Shown here: positions 1 through 12,374 of the stretch, piece by piece
How positions within the stretch are numbered: position 1 is the stretch's first letter
Layout of the letters: every line of letters starts with the position of its first letter
Assembly (NCBI GenBank): GCA_902729315.2
Contig: LR746269.1
Location: 9,770,231 to 9,834,230 of the forward strand
Direction of reading: 5' to 3'
DNA length: 64,000 bases
Source of the DNA: Spirodela intermedia
Lineage: Eukaryota > Streptophyta > Magnoliopsida > Alismatales > Araceae
Program-made: the position numbers and the translations under genes
The notes under the pieces: generated by a model
The model's input: the letters and a program-made list of their open reading frames with translations, nothing else
What the model was told of the DNA's origin: nothing
The model's database searches: none

Positions 1-662
1 TTGGTATCTCGATCAAAGGATGATAAAATATTCGAAGTCAGTTCTTTAAAAAACCGTGTTGGGCAGCTATGGATCTTCATGACGTGCACTAGAAAAGCTC
101 TTTCCTTTACAGTTTCGCCATTAATGGCCCCAGAGAGGAGGCTTTCAACATCATGGGGCCACTGCTCTCAAGAGAGATTCCGATCCATTAGGCTCAAATA
201 TGAATTCATATCGCTAACACCATTCCTAATACTTGAAGAAGTGAATTCACCACAAGAAATGTGCCCCACCGTCACTCTCAGTATTGGCAATGAGCATGCT
301 CTTCTTACCTCTTTTTTTCTTTTTTCTTTTTTTTCTTTTTTTTCTTTTTTTTTTTGGTAAAAGATTATATGTCTACATGCTTCACGGTTCAGGGTTATTA
401 ATTATTAAAATTACAGCTTATGGCCAAAAAATGACTGCTAGTGTGATGTTATGGCCCAACTTTCAACATCATGAGCTTTTTAGACAAGATATGTAGATAT
501 AAAAAATTGGCAAGGAGAGTGCCCACCAAGATCCATACCATTAATGTTAGACGAGTTTTTTATTATTATTAAAGAGCGATCATGCCGGATTCTCAATAAA
601 TGACAGGGGCAAGAATAGTCATATATATAAAACAGCCAAGAGGAGGGAGAAGCATCAGATAC
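1..662. other. Intron of the truncated bZIP gene
   Basis: This lies 3' of the donor that ends the basic-region exon, so it is intronic for the minus-strand bZIP gene that runs off the left edge. I searched the minus strand for the leucine-zipper exon that must follow and did not find it. A T-rich CTTTTT-like tract sits at 311-356. A minus-strand frame at about 85-290 is open in pieces but has an in-frame stop and no zipper heptads. Confidence 0.55.
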
Positions 663-3337
663 CTGCAACTCCAAGTCTGCCAATTGAGCTTGTTTTCTCC
701 TCCTTGATCTTCTAGCAGATTCTCGATTAGAAACCTTCCTAAAACAAATTTGACAATATAAACTAATGAACCTTCTACCTTGGAAACAAAAAACACAGGA
801 CCTATTTTAGACAGCCAATCTTAAAGCAATTATGAGTAAATGACTACTACACATTGGCCGACACAAAGTTGCATTTCAACTTTGCACATGACTGGCACAA
901 ACGTGAGCCCTGATCAACTCAATAAAGCAGACCGCCATAGAGCATCATGCAGCCATGGTCTTACAATCTTTGCTCGCGAAGAAGGCAGCCCCGCAAGGAT
1001 TATGTCATGGGTTCAAAAGCACAGGAAATACCATTGGCGATTGGCCTTCATCTGGTTCTCTCCGGACCAAGAGTTATTGGTCCCACATTTGTCACGCTCC
1101 ATATGTTAGAGACAGATCTAATCAACTGCCGCATGAAATATAAGCTATATCTTCCCCATAGACAACTTTTCATCAGTCACTTGTGGATTGAGGTCCTGGT
1201 CTTCAACTGTTTCACAACGGCCTTAACAACTATGAGATCAATCTTACACTATCTCCGGCTTTAAACTGCTCGTTTGCCACTTCACATCACACATAAGTCA
1301 TCTAGTGTAACAAGATTTCAACTTCCGGCAATGGTTTTTGATTTTTCCTGTAAATCATGACGCTCAAGGGAGAAGGTTCCTTCCCAACGAGAGAAAATAA
1401 GTTGTTTCTGAAAGAAATGAAATTGTTCTACCTCCTCATGCGTTTCAAATCAATGGCATCTGCGCTCTGTTCACATGATCCGGCTTCTATGTCCAAAGAT
1501 TCATCATCTGACTGCTCAGAGCCACTTGTTATTCCTGGGGCTTGAATATCTGTGAACTTGGGCTTATGTGACGAAGTTGGACTTCCAACTGGACATTATA
1601 AGAAGCATATTGTTATCGCTCACAATATTCAAGTGGAATCCAAAAAATTAGAGAAGTTGAACGGTCACAATATAAGAAAATTCATTTTCTGAATCATAAA
1701 GTTGGTGTCTCAACATATAAGATGTTCAGTATTTTTTCAGCAAAAAAATGGAAGCGATGAACAACCTTATTAGTGAAAGACTGCTAAAACTTCAAAAATC
1801 TTTTACCACTTTTTGAAATGCACTTTTGTTGCGAAAAAATCCACAGAAAGTGCATCCTTTGAAAGACAGAAAAAAAGATTGACAGTTCTATGAAGCTCTC
1901 AAAGTCACTGAGCCCAATTATGACTCGGTTGCTTACATCCTCAGAATGTGTTGCATAGGGCATTGGATTTCGATAGTCTCTGATAAGCTTTTTATTCCTA
2001 ACAAAGTGTGTCAGTTCCGTAGGTCCCAGGTTTTGTACCCAGACTGGGTACTTAATTGGAAGAGATAGCTCATCCATACTTTAAATACGGTTTTGTAAAA
2101 AAAATGACTATGGCTATGTATATGCTTGCACTGGATACCAAATACTGTATTATGCAACATTCTTCTTTCCCCTTTTGCACATATGTTTATGTTTATCGAT
2201 TTACCCTTCGATCACTTAACAGAATTTATTTCAAGAACTTACTGAAATTATCCTTGTCTGTATCTGGTTAACAGATTTGACCATGTTGGGACACCAGTGC
2301 GTGATTTATCCTTGCATCATTTGATAACTTGTTTACTAACCAAAACGACAGTGAGACTCGCTAAAATCTAATTGAATTGACTGAGAAACTTGTGGACATA
2401 GTCGAGGAAATTTATGCCACTTCGAAAAGGAAAGCAGGAATTACAGTTTCTAGATGAATTTCACAAAAATTGAGATGAGTCGTGAATGAAGCTAAAAGCT
2501 CAAGTCATACCACAAACAGATGATTGTGACTCAATAGTTGCAGAAATACTTGAATGCCTCGGAGCATGACTTTGTGACCACAATAGACAATTAATCAGAT
2601 CACCAGCTGAATCGTGATTTATTGCATCCCCATCCTGTGTTTTACAAGAAATGATAACATAGTCACTGAAACCATTATTACAATCAGAGTGCAAAAATTT
2701 ATACGTATTTTTTGCATGGCACAAAGCTACTAATAGAGGATGTGGTTGTGTTTCAAAGCAGATGCAAGGATAGATAACGATTCTGACTGCTCAATGGCTA
2801 CTCTCGACTAGATTCCAGGAAAATTTATCCATATTCAAATTCATATCAAACGATCAAAGATATATGATCCACTTCCTCAAGCGAGCAAGTTCCAGAATTA
2901 TAGGGTTGTGTCCTTTAGGAGCGTGCACGATGCATTCTGTTTTTGAATCCAGCAAAGGATACTGATGTTAGACTATCAACTTTTGGACAGTTCACCAAAA
3001 AGTCAATTTCTGCAGATAATCAAATTACCGAGTATTTCCCGGTTTATGATAGGGAATCAAAAGGCTTTCAAACTCGGGGGTGGGTTCTCCTTTGGATTAT
3101 ATGATGCATGCTCACAATATGGAAGCAAGACTTATTTTAGCTTACCCGGCTCCCGGAGAAATTGAAACTCAGGTCTTCACCACCAGCCCTGAGCAAGAGG
3201 TCGTCCCTCATCGTCGACCCTGATGTGGCACCGGCGGGGGAGGTTGTTGTGGACGTCTGGGGCTGCAAGAACGCCTCAAGATCCCAGTCCGACCCGCTCC
3301 TCTTCATGTTGGGCAGATCCCCTTCTGCTCTCTCCAT
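663..3337 (-). CDS. Group C bZIP transcription factor, 5' part only
   Basis: Nuclear DNA-binding regulator of the bZIP group C type (Opaque-2/RISBZ/bZIP9-bZIP63 relatives), which bind ACGT-core sites as dimers. Exons read on the minus strand: 3146-3337, 2511-2634, 1432-1588 and 663-738, giving 183 residues in phase. The N-terminus carries the MKRSGSDWDLEAFL patch typical of the group. The third exon carries VGSPTS and an acidic EQSDDESLD stretch. The 76-nt fourth exon encodes the basic region NRESARRSRRRKQ, with the N-x7-R contact pattern. The leucine zipper and C-terminus are missing because the window ends, not because of visible damage. All four junctions agree in phase. The start at 3337 is the first ATG upstream of the conserved patch. 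The next gene is divergent, 2.4 kb away. Family is seen directly; the exact orthologue and targets are not determinable. Confidence 0.9.
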
Positions 3338-5782
3338 GCTCTACCCTTCAGCTTCCCCTCCCCCAGTAAAAGACTGGATTTCTGCTGGCACCGCTACTGC
3401 AGAGTGGAGGAATCGGATGTGGCTCTTGAGGATAGAACGAGAGGGGAAACAGAGCAATGAGTCAAAAAGAGTTGCGGAGGAAGGTAGAAGCCAATCTAAA
3501 AGAAGGGGCACCCCTCCCGGAAGAACCACCAGAGTACCACTCCGATAGGTGCGCCAGCAGCGGGGAATTCCAGCGAAACAAGGGGAGAGGGGTGTCCTTT
3601 CGATTCTGGAAAGGGATGGCGTGCATGGTTATTGGAGTTCTGATTCGGATTCCCACCGACCGCTGCACTCCTTGGCCGTCGTCTTCCTCCATTAGTTTAT
3701 GGTTCCTCAGAAAGAGACGGAAAAGGAAGAAAGCAGAGAGCACAGGGGGCGATTGCGTACGCAGGTAGGGAAAGAAGGGTCGCCTCCATATTATAAATCC
3801 ATGGATAAAGGCTCGTGCGGACTTCTTGGTGGCGTCCTGCCTTCCCCCTTTGGACGGCGCCTGGCCTTTGCTGCCTCAGCATCTTGTCACCATTGACAGG
3901 GTTGGCGGCGGCAAAAGTCCGCCCGACGGCCCGAGGTTTTGGGCGAACAGGTCTCCCTCCAGAACAGAGCAACTTGCCGTAAAGTCGGAATGTCGACGAT
4001 GCCGATGTCTTCTAGAGCGTCTTCTCGGCACCTCCTCCCGTGCCCTGTGACCCTCCTTCCACCGGATTATTGCGCACAACCAAAAGAACCACAGATGTTG
4101 CCGTCACATGCTGCATCAAACACATCGCGCCCGGCGACTGTTTTGATCGAAGTACCGACCGAAAGGAGCACTGCCTGTAACCCTACCACGCCACGGGGAG
4201 AATCCTATCCCAGCTTCCAGCTGAGATCCTAACATGGAGGGCGGTTCGAACAAAAACATATAAAACAAGATCAAATTGATGAAAGAAAAAAAAAAACCAC
4301 AATCTCCTCCCACGATCATACTCCATCCTAATCAAGAGGAAAATCCCATCCCAGCTCCCAGCGAAGATCCTAAAATGGCGGGAGGTTCGACAAAAACATA
4401 TAAAACAAGATTAAATTGATAAAAAGAAGAAAAAAACCACAATCTCCTCCCATGATCATACTCTATCCGGATCAAAAGGAAATTCCAATCCCAGCTCCCA
4501 GCTGAGATCCTAACATGGCCGCGGTTCGAACAAAAAAATAAATAAAACAAGATCAAATTAATGAAAAGGAAAAAAAACCACAATCTCCTCCCACGATCAT
4601 ACACTATCCGGATCAAGAGGAAAATCCAATCCCAGCTCCCAGCTGACATCCTAACATGGCGCGCGGTTCGAACAAATAAATAAATAAAACAAGATCAAAT
4701 TAATGAAAAGAAAGAAAAGAAAAACACAATCTCCTCCCGCGATCATACTCTATCCGAATCAAGATTACGGTAAAAATAATACGCAGGGAATACGAGAAGA
4801 AAGGAAAATCGAGATCGCCGTGATCTTCCCAGGAACTGCCTCTCGCCATCTCCTAGGGTTTGAAGAGGGCGACTCGCACGAATATTTTGACCGTTAGTAG
4901 AATTATCGGACTCGATCCAGTAAGGATCCTATGCAAGACAGGAGATCCGATAATTCCTGGCAATCGGTTTTCGGGTCGTCCAAAAGGAAGGAAACCACCG
5001 TCATTAGACAATAAAACCAAGAATAAATTGAATTAATTCCCTATGTATCCCCTCCATCGTTCCCAACCCTAGCCGCCCAACTGCAGATGTCTCGAGTGGT
5101 CTCTCTGCTCTTCGATCGGTCCTGAACTTGTGCAGGTGGTCTCGCCGGCGGGTCTGCGATCGTTGTCCAAGTCCCCGGACTGCGGGATAGGTGGCTGCCT
5201 GGCCCCCCCTAATCCTCTTCTTCCGGAGGTTCACTCTAATCTATCTTCTTTTTGGTTAGTCTTTCTGTCTTTATTTTATTCTCTCTTCCAATCTTCTCAC
5301 AGTTAAAAACTGGAAAGAGAGGACGGGGTCGAAAGCATTCCATATTTTTTTAACATATTTTTTGATTGATTCTTCCGACATGCGTGCCCCCGCCTGGTGG
5401 ACAGAACACGTAGTTTCGAAACATTGGACGTCGGTTGGGTAATTGACAATTGTAATTGTGGGAGAATACTTTCTAGGAATTATAAATGAAAATTTCTATG
5501 AAGTGCGTTTGCTCATGATTCGGTAACTGCGATCCCTTGGATTTTTGTGTTTTCTCTCTCTAAGTCGTGGTATGGAAATTTGGCGCAGAGCTCAAAGTTC
5601 TGAATCTTTTCCTTTCTTCAACATTGTTCTCAATCAGTGTGATGAACTTTCGACGAGTTTTCGGGATTTTGGCGCAGAAGCTGGTTAATTTTAAACACCA
5701 ATTGCAATTTCTTGCTAGCTCGTTGAATCTTAAAACTTTTATTCGTCAGATACTTTCACTCGACCTCTTTTCCCCCGGTCAA
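3338..5782. other. Divergent intergenic region between bZIP and the 5.8-kb gene
   Basis: This separates a minus-strand start at 3337 from a plus-strand start at 5783, so it should hold both promoters and 5' leaders. 3340-4190 is fairly GC-rich with several short open frames on both strands, none recognisable. 4196-4765 is a tandem repeat, listed separately. 4880-5780 turns AT-rich towards the plus-strand gene. I see no convincing additional gene. Confidence 0.5.
4196..4765. repeat. Tandem repeat, unit about 141 bp, about four copies
   Basis: The word AATCTCCTCC recurs at 4301, 4441, 4582 and 4728, giving spacings of 140, 141 and 146. Each unit continues through a GATCATACTCTATCC-like stretch, CCCAGCTCCCAGC, a GATCCTAACATGG-like block, a GGTTCGAACAAA-like block and an A-rich segment AAAACAAGATCAAATTAATG. 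Copies differ by substitutions and by the length of the A-rich part. The first copy is incomplete on its left. The short minus-strand open frames here merely repeat with the unit. Confidence 0.9.
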
Positions 5783-8700
5783 ATGTCAAGTATGAGAAGG
5801 CAGGGACAATATGCCGATTCCAGCATGAATGCCGCGGTCAATGCTCAGATGCACCACATCTCAGGTCATAGAATGCAGCACTCTTCTGGAATGAACCATT
5901 TTCCAGGAAGGGCAGAGTCGTTGCCTAGTGACGATGAGTACTTATCATCAAAACCTGAGGGGCAGTGGCAATGGGATAGAGATGGACCAATGGGAACAAA
6001 TTCATCATCATCTCATGGATACAGAGAAGGTATGTTCTGGTTCTGTTCAGTCGTAATAGCCCTATACGTTGTTGCGATTCCACTCGCCTTTACTGGTGAA
6101 TTTTGGTCATTTTGCCCAATTCTTTTGGCAGAATACTAAACAAGTGTCATGTTCTGTCGTTTAACATTCTATTCATCTTCCTGTTCCTCGAAGTTTTAGG
6201 ATGCGCTCTCATAAGAGATATGTTTTTCTCTTCAAGTGCCATGTTCCGGTGAATGACTGTTATCTCTAGAGTATTTCAACTAGATTAGCTAAAATTTTGG
6301 ATTTTCTGTTAAAAATTACCAGGCAAGTTCCTTGTAGAAAGAATTGGGTGGACTACTTTTGACCTCATCATGTTCAGTCGGTCATAAATATTATTTATTT
6401 TCCCTAGAAGCAAAACCTAAGGCAATTTACTTATCTTGAAGAATATAACTATATATCAGTTCCTGACATATATGGATTATGTAGCTTTTTTCTTGTTTAG
6501 TTTATTTGAGTCATATTGTAGCACACTGGCTTAGTCAGGCATTTTGCAGATGTTTCTCCCTGATGTTTTATCTGCTGAAAACCTTTGTCATTTGTACCGT
6601 CTCATGTCATTCGAAAATAGTCCACTTTTGAGGGTGGACTTCCAGTCTAATGTTCCTCGTTGAGGCTGCTGTTACAAATAAGAACTTATTGATATTAGAT
6701 GTAAAGCTTCCCACCTGAGGATGACCAAATATTGCATCCATGTCATCCTACAGCATTATTGGCAATTTGATGTCAATGATTGTTCCGACTAGAGACGTAT
6801 CAACGGGAATAATTGCCTGTGTACTTCAACAGGAAATAGTTTCATGAGTAAAATTATGCATTCCTTATGCATTGCAGTTTGAATCTTTTGCCAGTGAAAT
6901 GAGTCAATCTCCTTCAGAATGCTTTTTCGGTCGTCATTCAAGATAAACTTCTAATTTGATGAAAATTTTGAATTTCCTATCGCATAAAATATTCGCAGTA
7001 AGTACTATATGAGCACAAACCACAAATAGAAATTAGTGTGATCCGTCGAACTGTTGAAGGATTCCACAATTAGAAATTACTAGTTTTTGTAGTAATAAAG
7101 GGACGCCAAATCAAATCTTAGCTTTCATGGAAGGACAATTTTCGTTTCTACCTCTTGTCTTCGAATTGGTCATTGTTGTACATCATTAACTAAGTTTGAA
7201 GGACGTTATTTTGTCCTCCGAAAAAATTGGAGCTTTGATGCTATAATTTTATCCAGGTAGAAAAATGTACCATAAGTGAGGATACATAGCAAGTTGCTGG
7301 TGACCAATGAAATGCAGTGTGATATCATTTATATTGGCAAGTTAATGTGTACTCTGGCTTGTAGGATACTCTCATTCCTAGGAACTGAATGTATTTTTCT
7401 TGTCCTTAAGGCATAGATAGTATGGCGCACTGATAAAGTTATGCATTGGTGTAATCATTTGATAAGCCATGAATCGGCCTTTCAAGTATACAAGTTAAAT
7501 CGATGGGAAAGGTCATTGAGCGGTTTGCCTGTTTGCTAACTGTTGAATTGGCTGTGCAAACATTTAAATTAAACAGAAGCCTACGATCTTCCACTAGGAC
7601 TAGATTTTTTGTTCTTTTTTACAAGAGACTGACAAGAACCGATTGGAATTCAGAGATTAGTTAGATCTGCAAATATTGCTTATCTGAAGTACAAATGGTA
7701 AATTCATCAAAAGAAATACACACTACTTTAGACTGTGGCTCATACTGCTCAGAAGGCCAAGAATATTTATTCTTCAGAAATGATTGCTCTTTTGCTATTT
7801 CTTTTATGCAGTGCAGCACTGAAGGTGTTACCCTGGCACTGAAGTTCTCCATTTGGAGCATGAGTTCCCAAATTTTATCTTGATAAGACTGGAGAAAAGT
7901 GTCTGCGTGATTCAACATCCGACTATAATCTGGCTAGGAAGGTTATGGGTAATATTGCGCACAGCATAAATAGGTTGGATCATGTATGATTTAATCCTTT
8001 TACCCTGAGATTGATTGGTCAAGTTGAGCACGTGAAGTAGGTTGATGAAATTCTTCCTTGTGGGGATGTAGCTGCAATATATTTGTTGAGAACTAGGTTT
8101 TTACTTTTGTTTATATCGAATGGTGAAACATTAGAAATGGAGGTTGTGTAGGTTTTGGAGAGAGGTCGTAGGCCGAAACCGTTCTTCATTGCATTTTTCT
8201 TGAATGATTTGCAGATCCATCTCTAATCCTCTAGGCAATTAGGTTCAAAACCCAGCAGACTCAAGAAATAACAATGCATATGCTTCGGCCCTAGGGTCAC
8301 CTATATCTCTCTTGCTATTCAGTGTTGGGCCATCTCTTCTCAGCTGGACTTGGTATTGGATGTATGTCCAGGGAATGATTCATCTCAACCTGTATTTCAA
8401 GGTCAAAGATCAGATCCAAAGATGCTTACAGAGAAACAAGTCAATGCTGACCCAAGATCACAGTCCCACGAACAGGAGATGGAAGCTGGTTATGATGATG
8501 GCTCATTTCCCCAGACGTTCGAAGGTCTTGAGAGGAAGTTCCTTGAAGACATCATGAAACTGACGAAGGAGCATGACAATGCAGAGGATGCCGAGAATGC
8601 TCGCCATAGAGAGGTAAAATAATTTAATATCCGTACCTGTCGACATCGACATTGTAGGAGCACCCAATTCGTCATAACCCGTTTCATGTCTATAGAGAGG

Positions 8701-9578
8701 TTAATAACCAGCGATTAAGATGCTCTGCAAAACTCCATGTCTAAACAAGCTCTTGCTTGCATCTCAGGGAGCAAGAACTTTTTGGACAGAAGTATATAAA
8801 ATGGTTTATCTTCTCGATTTGCGAGGTGATAACCATCATTCGCGGAGCTCCTGCGCTCTTGTGCTTATTAGATGTCTGCACCCTCTCTCTTCTTGCCATT
8901 CTAACATGCTCTGATATCTGATCATATTATTCATGCTGGTTACAATGTGAGGAAATAACATATTGAATGATCTTGGAAAGCTTGAAGTAGCGGCCTCATT
9001 AGTTAACACAATGGTTTTAGGTGAAAGGCGTCCTGGCTGATAAAGGATCATTTCCATTGATTGTTGGGTTTTAGTTGCCTGATATGACTTTCTTTCATTC
9101 ATGAGCATAATTTATTTTATGCGATATTTTCTGCTTCATTGCATTTCTTCTAGTCAGCAGGTTTGATCACTTCCAAGCTCACGACAGCTGTTTTGTGTCT
9201 GGTTTACAGAGATTGAATGAGATAAACGGGCAGTATCAAGAGAAATTATTGTCTATTCGTGCCCGCCAGGTCGCCATGAGAGACGATTTCCTCCGAAGGG
9301 AACAGCAGATCCGCCACCAGCAGTATCAGCAGGCTTACCTGAGCAGCTACCAAGGCAGCGGCGGGGCCGATCCTCATCATGGCTTTGGCTCGGCCACCGC
9401 CGCCGCTGCGGCTGCACTTGGAGAAGGTCCCCGCTCTTATGGCGGAGGCCAATTTAACTCCTACAGAGAGCGACAGCAGCTCAGCGGCAGTGGCGGCGGC
9501 AGAGGCCGAGGCTTTGAGTCTCGTGTGCCCTACCATGGTGGTGGCCGAGCCTATGGCTCCAATTCCCGCTATTACTGA
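5783..9578 (+). CDS. Conserved plant protein of unknown function, coiled-coil and RG-rich (285 aa)
   Basis: I recognise the pattern of a plant-conserved protein but cannot name a function. Exons 5783-6029, 8372-8613 and 9210-9578 join in phase (REG|ND and HRE|RLNE) and end at TGA. The first part is polar and Met/Gln/His-rich with a QWQWDRDGP motif. The middle, around FEGLERKFLEDIMKLTKEHDN, and the following RLNEINGQYQEKLLSIRARQ form a charged helical, probably coiled-coil segment. The C-terminus is Gly/Arg/Tyr-rich, with GGGRGRGFESR and a terminal SNSRYY, as in many RNA-associated proteins. The first intron is 2.3 kb. An in-frame ATG at 5567 would add 72 residues of hydrophobic sequence. I prefer 5783 because the protein pattern begins there. 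Role in RNA metabolism is only an inference from composition. Confidence 0.8.
6030..8371 (+). other. Long first intron of the 285-aa gene
   Basis: GT at 6030 and AG at 8370-8371 bound a 2.34-kb AT-rich intron. Short open frames inside on both strands show no recognisable family and no repeats that I can name. Confidence 0.75.
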
Positions 9579-9697
9579 GACCCCTCCCTCAGGCCGCATC
9601 TTCTTGTACCATCTTGCGCTTCATAGTCTCTTCTCCTCTATTTTTCACTCTCAACATGTTCTCATAATCAATCACCACATGACGGGCAATCTACTTC

Positions 9698-9701
<4 letters not shown>

Positions 9702-9744
<43 letters not shown>

Positions 9745-9750
9745 TCTCTC
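9702..9750. repeat. (CT)n microsatellite, 3' side of the 285-aa gene
   Basis: An almost pure CT run with one interruption, about 120 bp past the stop codon, probably within the 3' untranslated region. Confidence 0.95.
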
Positions 9751-10698
9751 ATACACAGACAGCTTCAAGGGTGGGTTCATCTGTATGTAATTCATGGAGA
9801 AAGGAGGAAGACCCAGAAAGTTACGACGATGGAGATTCAGAGCCCATTCCCGATGGCGGCTTCCGCCTGGCTTTTGTAGGATGCGTCCACATCACCGGTC
9901 AGCAAGAAGCATGAACAGTTCGTCTCTCCATGCAACGTCCTCCCACTTTCCGGCGATCCCTTCGGACCTTCTGATTGCCTCCGGGAAAGTGGCGGTGGGC
10001 CATTGCAAGCACCAGCAGGGGGGTTCCGATTCCGCTCGCTGGCAGCTCGCTGCCCGAGTAAGCCAGGTACCCATCAGATGCATAATTATACCTTGCTTAC
10101 GTTGACTAATGATGGGTTGTATGACTAGCGGTCGTTAAGAAAATTACCCAGATTAGCTGTTCATTTCTTGCTTAATGTTAAGTTGGTGGTGGCTCAATCG
10201 CTCAGATTTTTTCCCTTGTGGAAGCGAGTTAGCAGCATATTCCGGGTGAGGAAGGCCATCAGCCGTGCGTGTCGTTCCATCGAATACTCAGCTCCACCGG
10301 AATTTCCGAAGCATCTCCAAAGCCGCCGCCGCCGCCGTAGGTGGAATCTTAGAGCCCTCCGGTGGGAATAACTTATGACTTCACAACCACTCGACAGATG
10401 GCCTCGAATGGTGGGGCGGTGGCCGCCGGCAGCGAGAGGGAAGTGCCTTCCGAGGAAGTCAACGGGCCATGAAAGGCGACCCTCCGACGTAACGAGTCGC
10501 CATCTCCCCGTGGCTTCTTCTCAAAGCTTCTCTCCAGCCCATCGAGCCCACTGCGCCGCCGCCGATTCGGCGTGGACGAGGAGGGAACGACGCCGCACTT
10601 CAAGGACCGTCATAGATTTCCCGGCAGTTGCGGAGGAACGTAGGGTTCAGTTAGCAGGAGCCCCCTCGACGTTGCTCCCCTCCGTCATTCTCATCATA

Positions 10699-10734
<36 letters not shown>

Positions 10735-11356
10735 GCTAGATATCCAGTTTTCCATGTCAACTTGACCCCTCTATGGCCCTCTCTAGGGTGATCGATAGGG
10801 GTGATAACATTCGGGAAGAAACGGGGAGCTTCCAAGACCAGGCGGCGCACCGATGCGATGGAATCCACGTCGGAGAACGGCCGGATTCCACCAGCACCCT
10901 CTCATTCCCGCCACGTGCGAGTTAACACGTGTTGGCAAGAACCCTATCCTCCCCTCCCTTCCTCCTCCCTCGTAGAGCAGCAACGCCCTTTCTTCACGCA
11001 TGGCACGGAAGTGGCGTGCCTCTTCCTCCGCATTCCGGCCACTCCCTCCTCGTCGGACTCACACTACTGAGTGGAAATCACGGAAAGGCCCCCACCGTAG
11101 CCGTGGGACGATCGGGAGGAGAGAGGTGAGAGGGGCAATGTGGTCAGTTGCACCGGAGGAGGCGGGTCATGAGAGAGAAAGTGGCGGCGGGAGCACCTGC
11201 ATGGGTTCGCGGATGAAGATGTGGTTCCTTTTCTCCTTCCCTTTCTCTCCCCACATCGGTTGCCGGTTGAAAATCCGTCCATGTTCGTTGAATGACGGTC
11301 CTTAAATGGACGACGGACACGAGAGCTTCTGCGGCCTTGTTGCAGAGGAAGAGAGT

Positions 11357-11358
<2 letters not shown>
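9751..11358. other. GC-rich intergenic stretch without a confident gene
   Basis: Between the 285-aa gene and the DUF599 gene. Several overlapping frames are open on both strands, as expected at this GC content, and none matches a family I know. A (TC)n run lies at 10703-10733. A plus-strand reading at about 10399-10640 has gene-like composition but contains an in-frame stop and is treated as a finding. Some of the right part is probably the DUF599 promoter. Confidence 0.5.
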
Positions 11359-11409
<51 letters not shown>

Positions 11410-11415
11410 GAGAGG
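11359..11415. repeat. (AG)n microsatellite in the DUF599 leader
   Basis: A long AG run that ends a few bases before the start codon at 11427. It is therefore very probably transcribed as part of the 5' leader. GA repeats are known binding sites of plant BBR/BPC (GAGA-binding) factors; a role here is inference. Confidence 0.9.
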
Positions 11416-11426
11416 GGGAAGGGGAA

Positions 11427-12374
11427 TTGGCGAAGATGGTGTGGAGGCCGTGTTTTCTGGACCTGGCGCTGGTGCCCTCCTCTCTCTTGATCTCTCTAGC
11501 CTACCACATCTGGCTCTGGCGCAAGATCCGGACGGCGCCGCTAAGCACCATAATCGGCATCAACTCCGCCGGGCGCCGCCGATGGGTGGCCGCCATCATG
11601 GAGGTACGTAGCAGAGAAATCTCCATAGCCTGCAGCAGAGTTAGAACAGCCCAATCTCGGCTCCTTGTGCCCCTGCAGAGAGATCCTCTGCAGACCTTCA
11701 TCTCTATCGTCCTTTCTTCGACTACAAAGCCGGCGACTTTAACTGAAAAAAAAGAAGAAATAAGGATACAATAGGGTGACGGGCCCCGCTCACTCTGTGA
11801 AAGCCTCATGTTTCAGGACAACGACAAGAAGAACATACTGGCGGTGCAGACGATACGTAACGCTATAATGGGATCGACCCTGATGGCGACCACCTCCATC
11901 CTCCTCTGCTGCGGCCTCGGTGCAGTCATCAGCAGCACCTACAGCGTCAAGAAGTCACTCAGTGAGTCCATCTACGGCGCCCACGGCGAGTTCATGGTCG
12001 GCCTGAAGTACGCTGCGCTCCTCGCCATCTTCATCTTCGCGTTCCTCTGCTACTCCCTCTCCGTCCGCTTTATAAACCAGGCGAACTTTCTCCTCAACGT
12101 CCCCACTGGCCTCTTCGCCGGCGACCCGTCGTCTCTCGTCCTCTCGCCGGGCTACGTCTCCGACCTGCTGGAGAAAGGCTTCGTGCTCAATACCGTCGGC
12201 AACCGGCTGTTCTACGCCGCCCTCCCCCTCCTTCTCTGGATCTTTGGCCCGTCGCTGGTCTTCCTGACCTCCATCACTATGGTTCCCATCCTCTACAACC
12301 TCGACGTATCCGCTTCCACCGATTGGAAGGGCGGCCAAAATGGCGTTGGGGTGGAGGAGAAGACCTTCGTGTGA
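11427..12374 (+). CDS. DUF599 family membrane protein (244 aa)
   Basis: Plant integral membrane protein of the DUF599 family; biochemical role unknown. Exons 11427-11603 and 11817-12374 join in phase 0 at AIME|DNDK across a 213-bp intron. Hydrophobic segments: one near residues 8-28 (after MAKMVWRPCFLD), one around ATTSILLCCGLGAVIS, one around YAALLAIFIFAFLCYSLSV, and one near the C-terminus around YAALPLLLWIFGPSLVFL. That gives about four membrane spans. The loop RRRWVAAIMEDNDKKNILAVQTIRN is typical of the family. Length fits the usual 220-250 residues. An in-frame ATG at 11436 is an alternative start. A GA repeat directly precedes the start. Family call is firm; function is not. Confidence 0.9.

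Noticed and set aside
85-290. Final exon of the bZIP gene
   Set aside because: A minus-strand frame has an in-frame stop, and the leucine-zipper exon that must come first is not in the window.
4196-4765. CRISPR-like array
   Set aside because: The copies are contiguous and similar over their full length, with no unique spacers, in a plant-like genome.
11955-12338. 127-codon acidic minus-strand frame
   Set aside because: Antisense of the DUF599 second exon.
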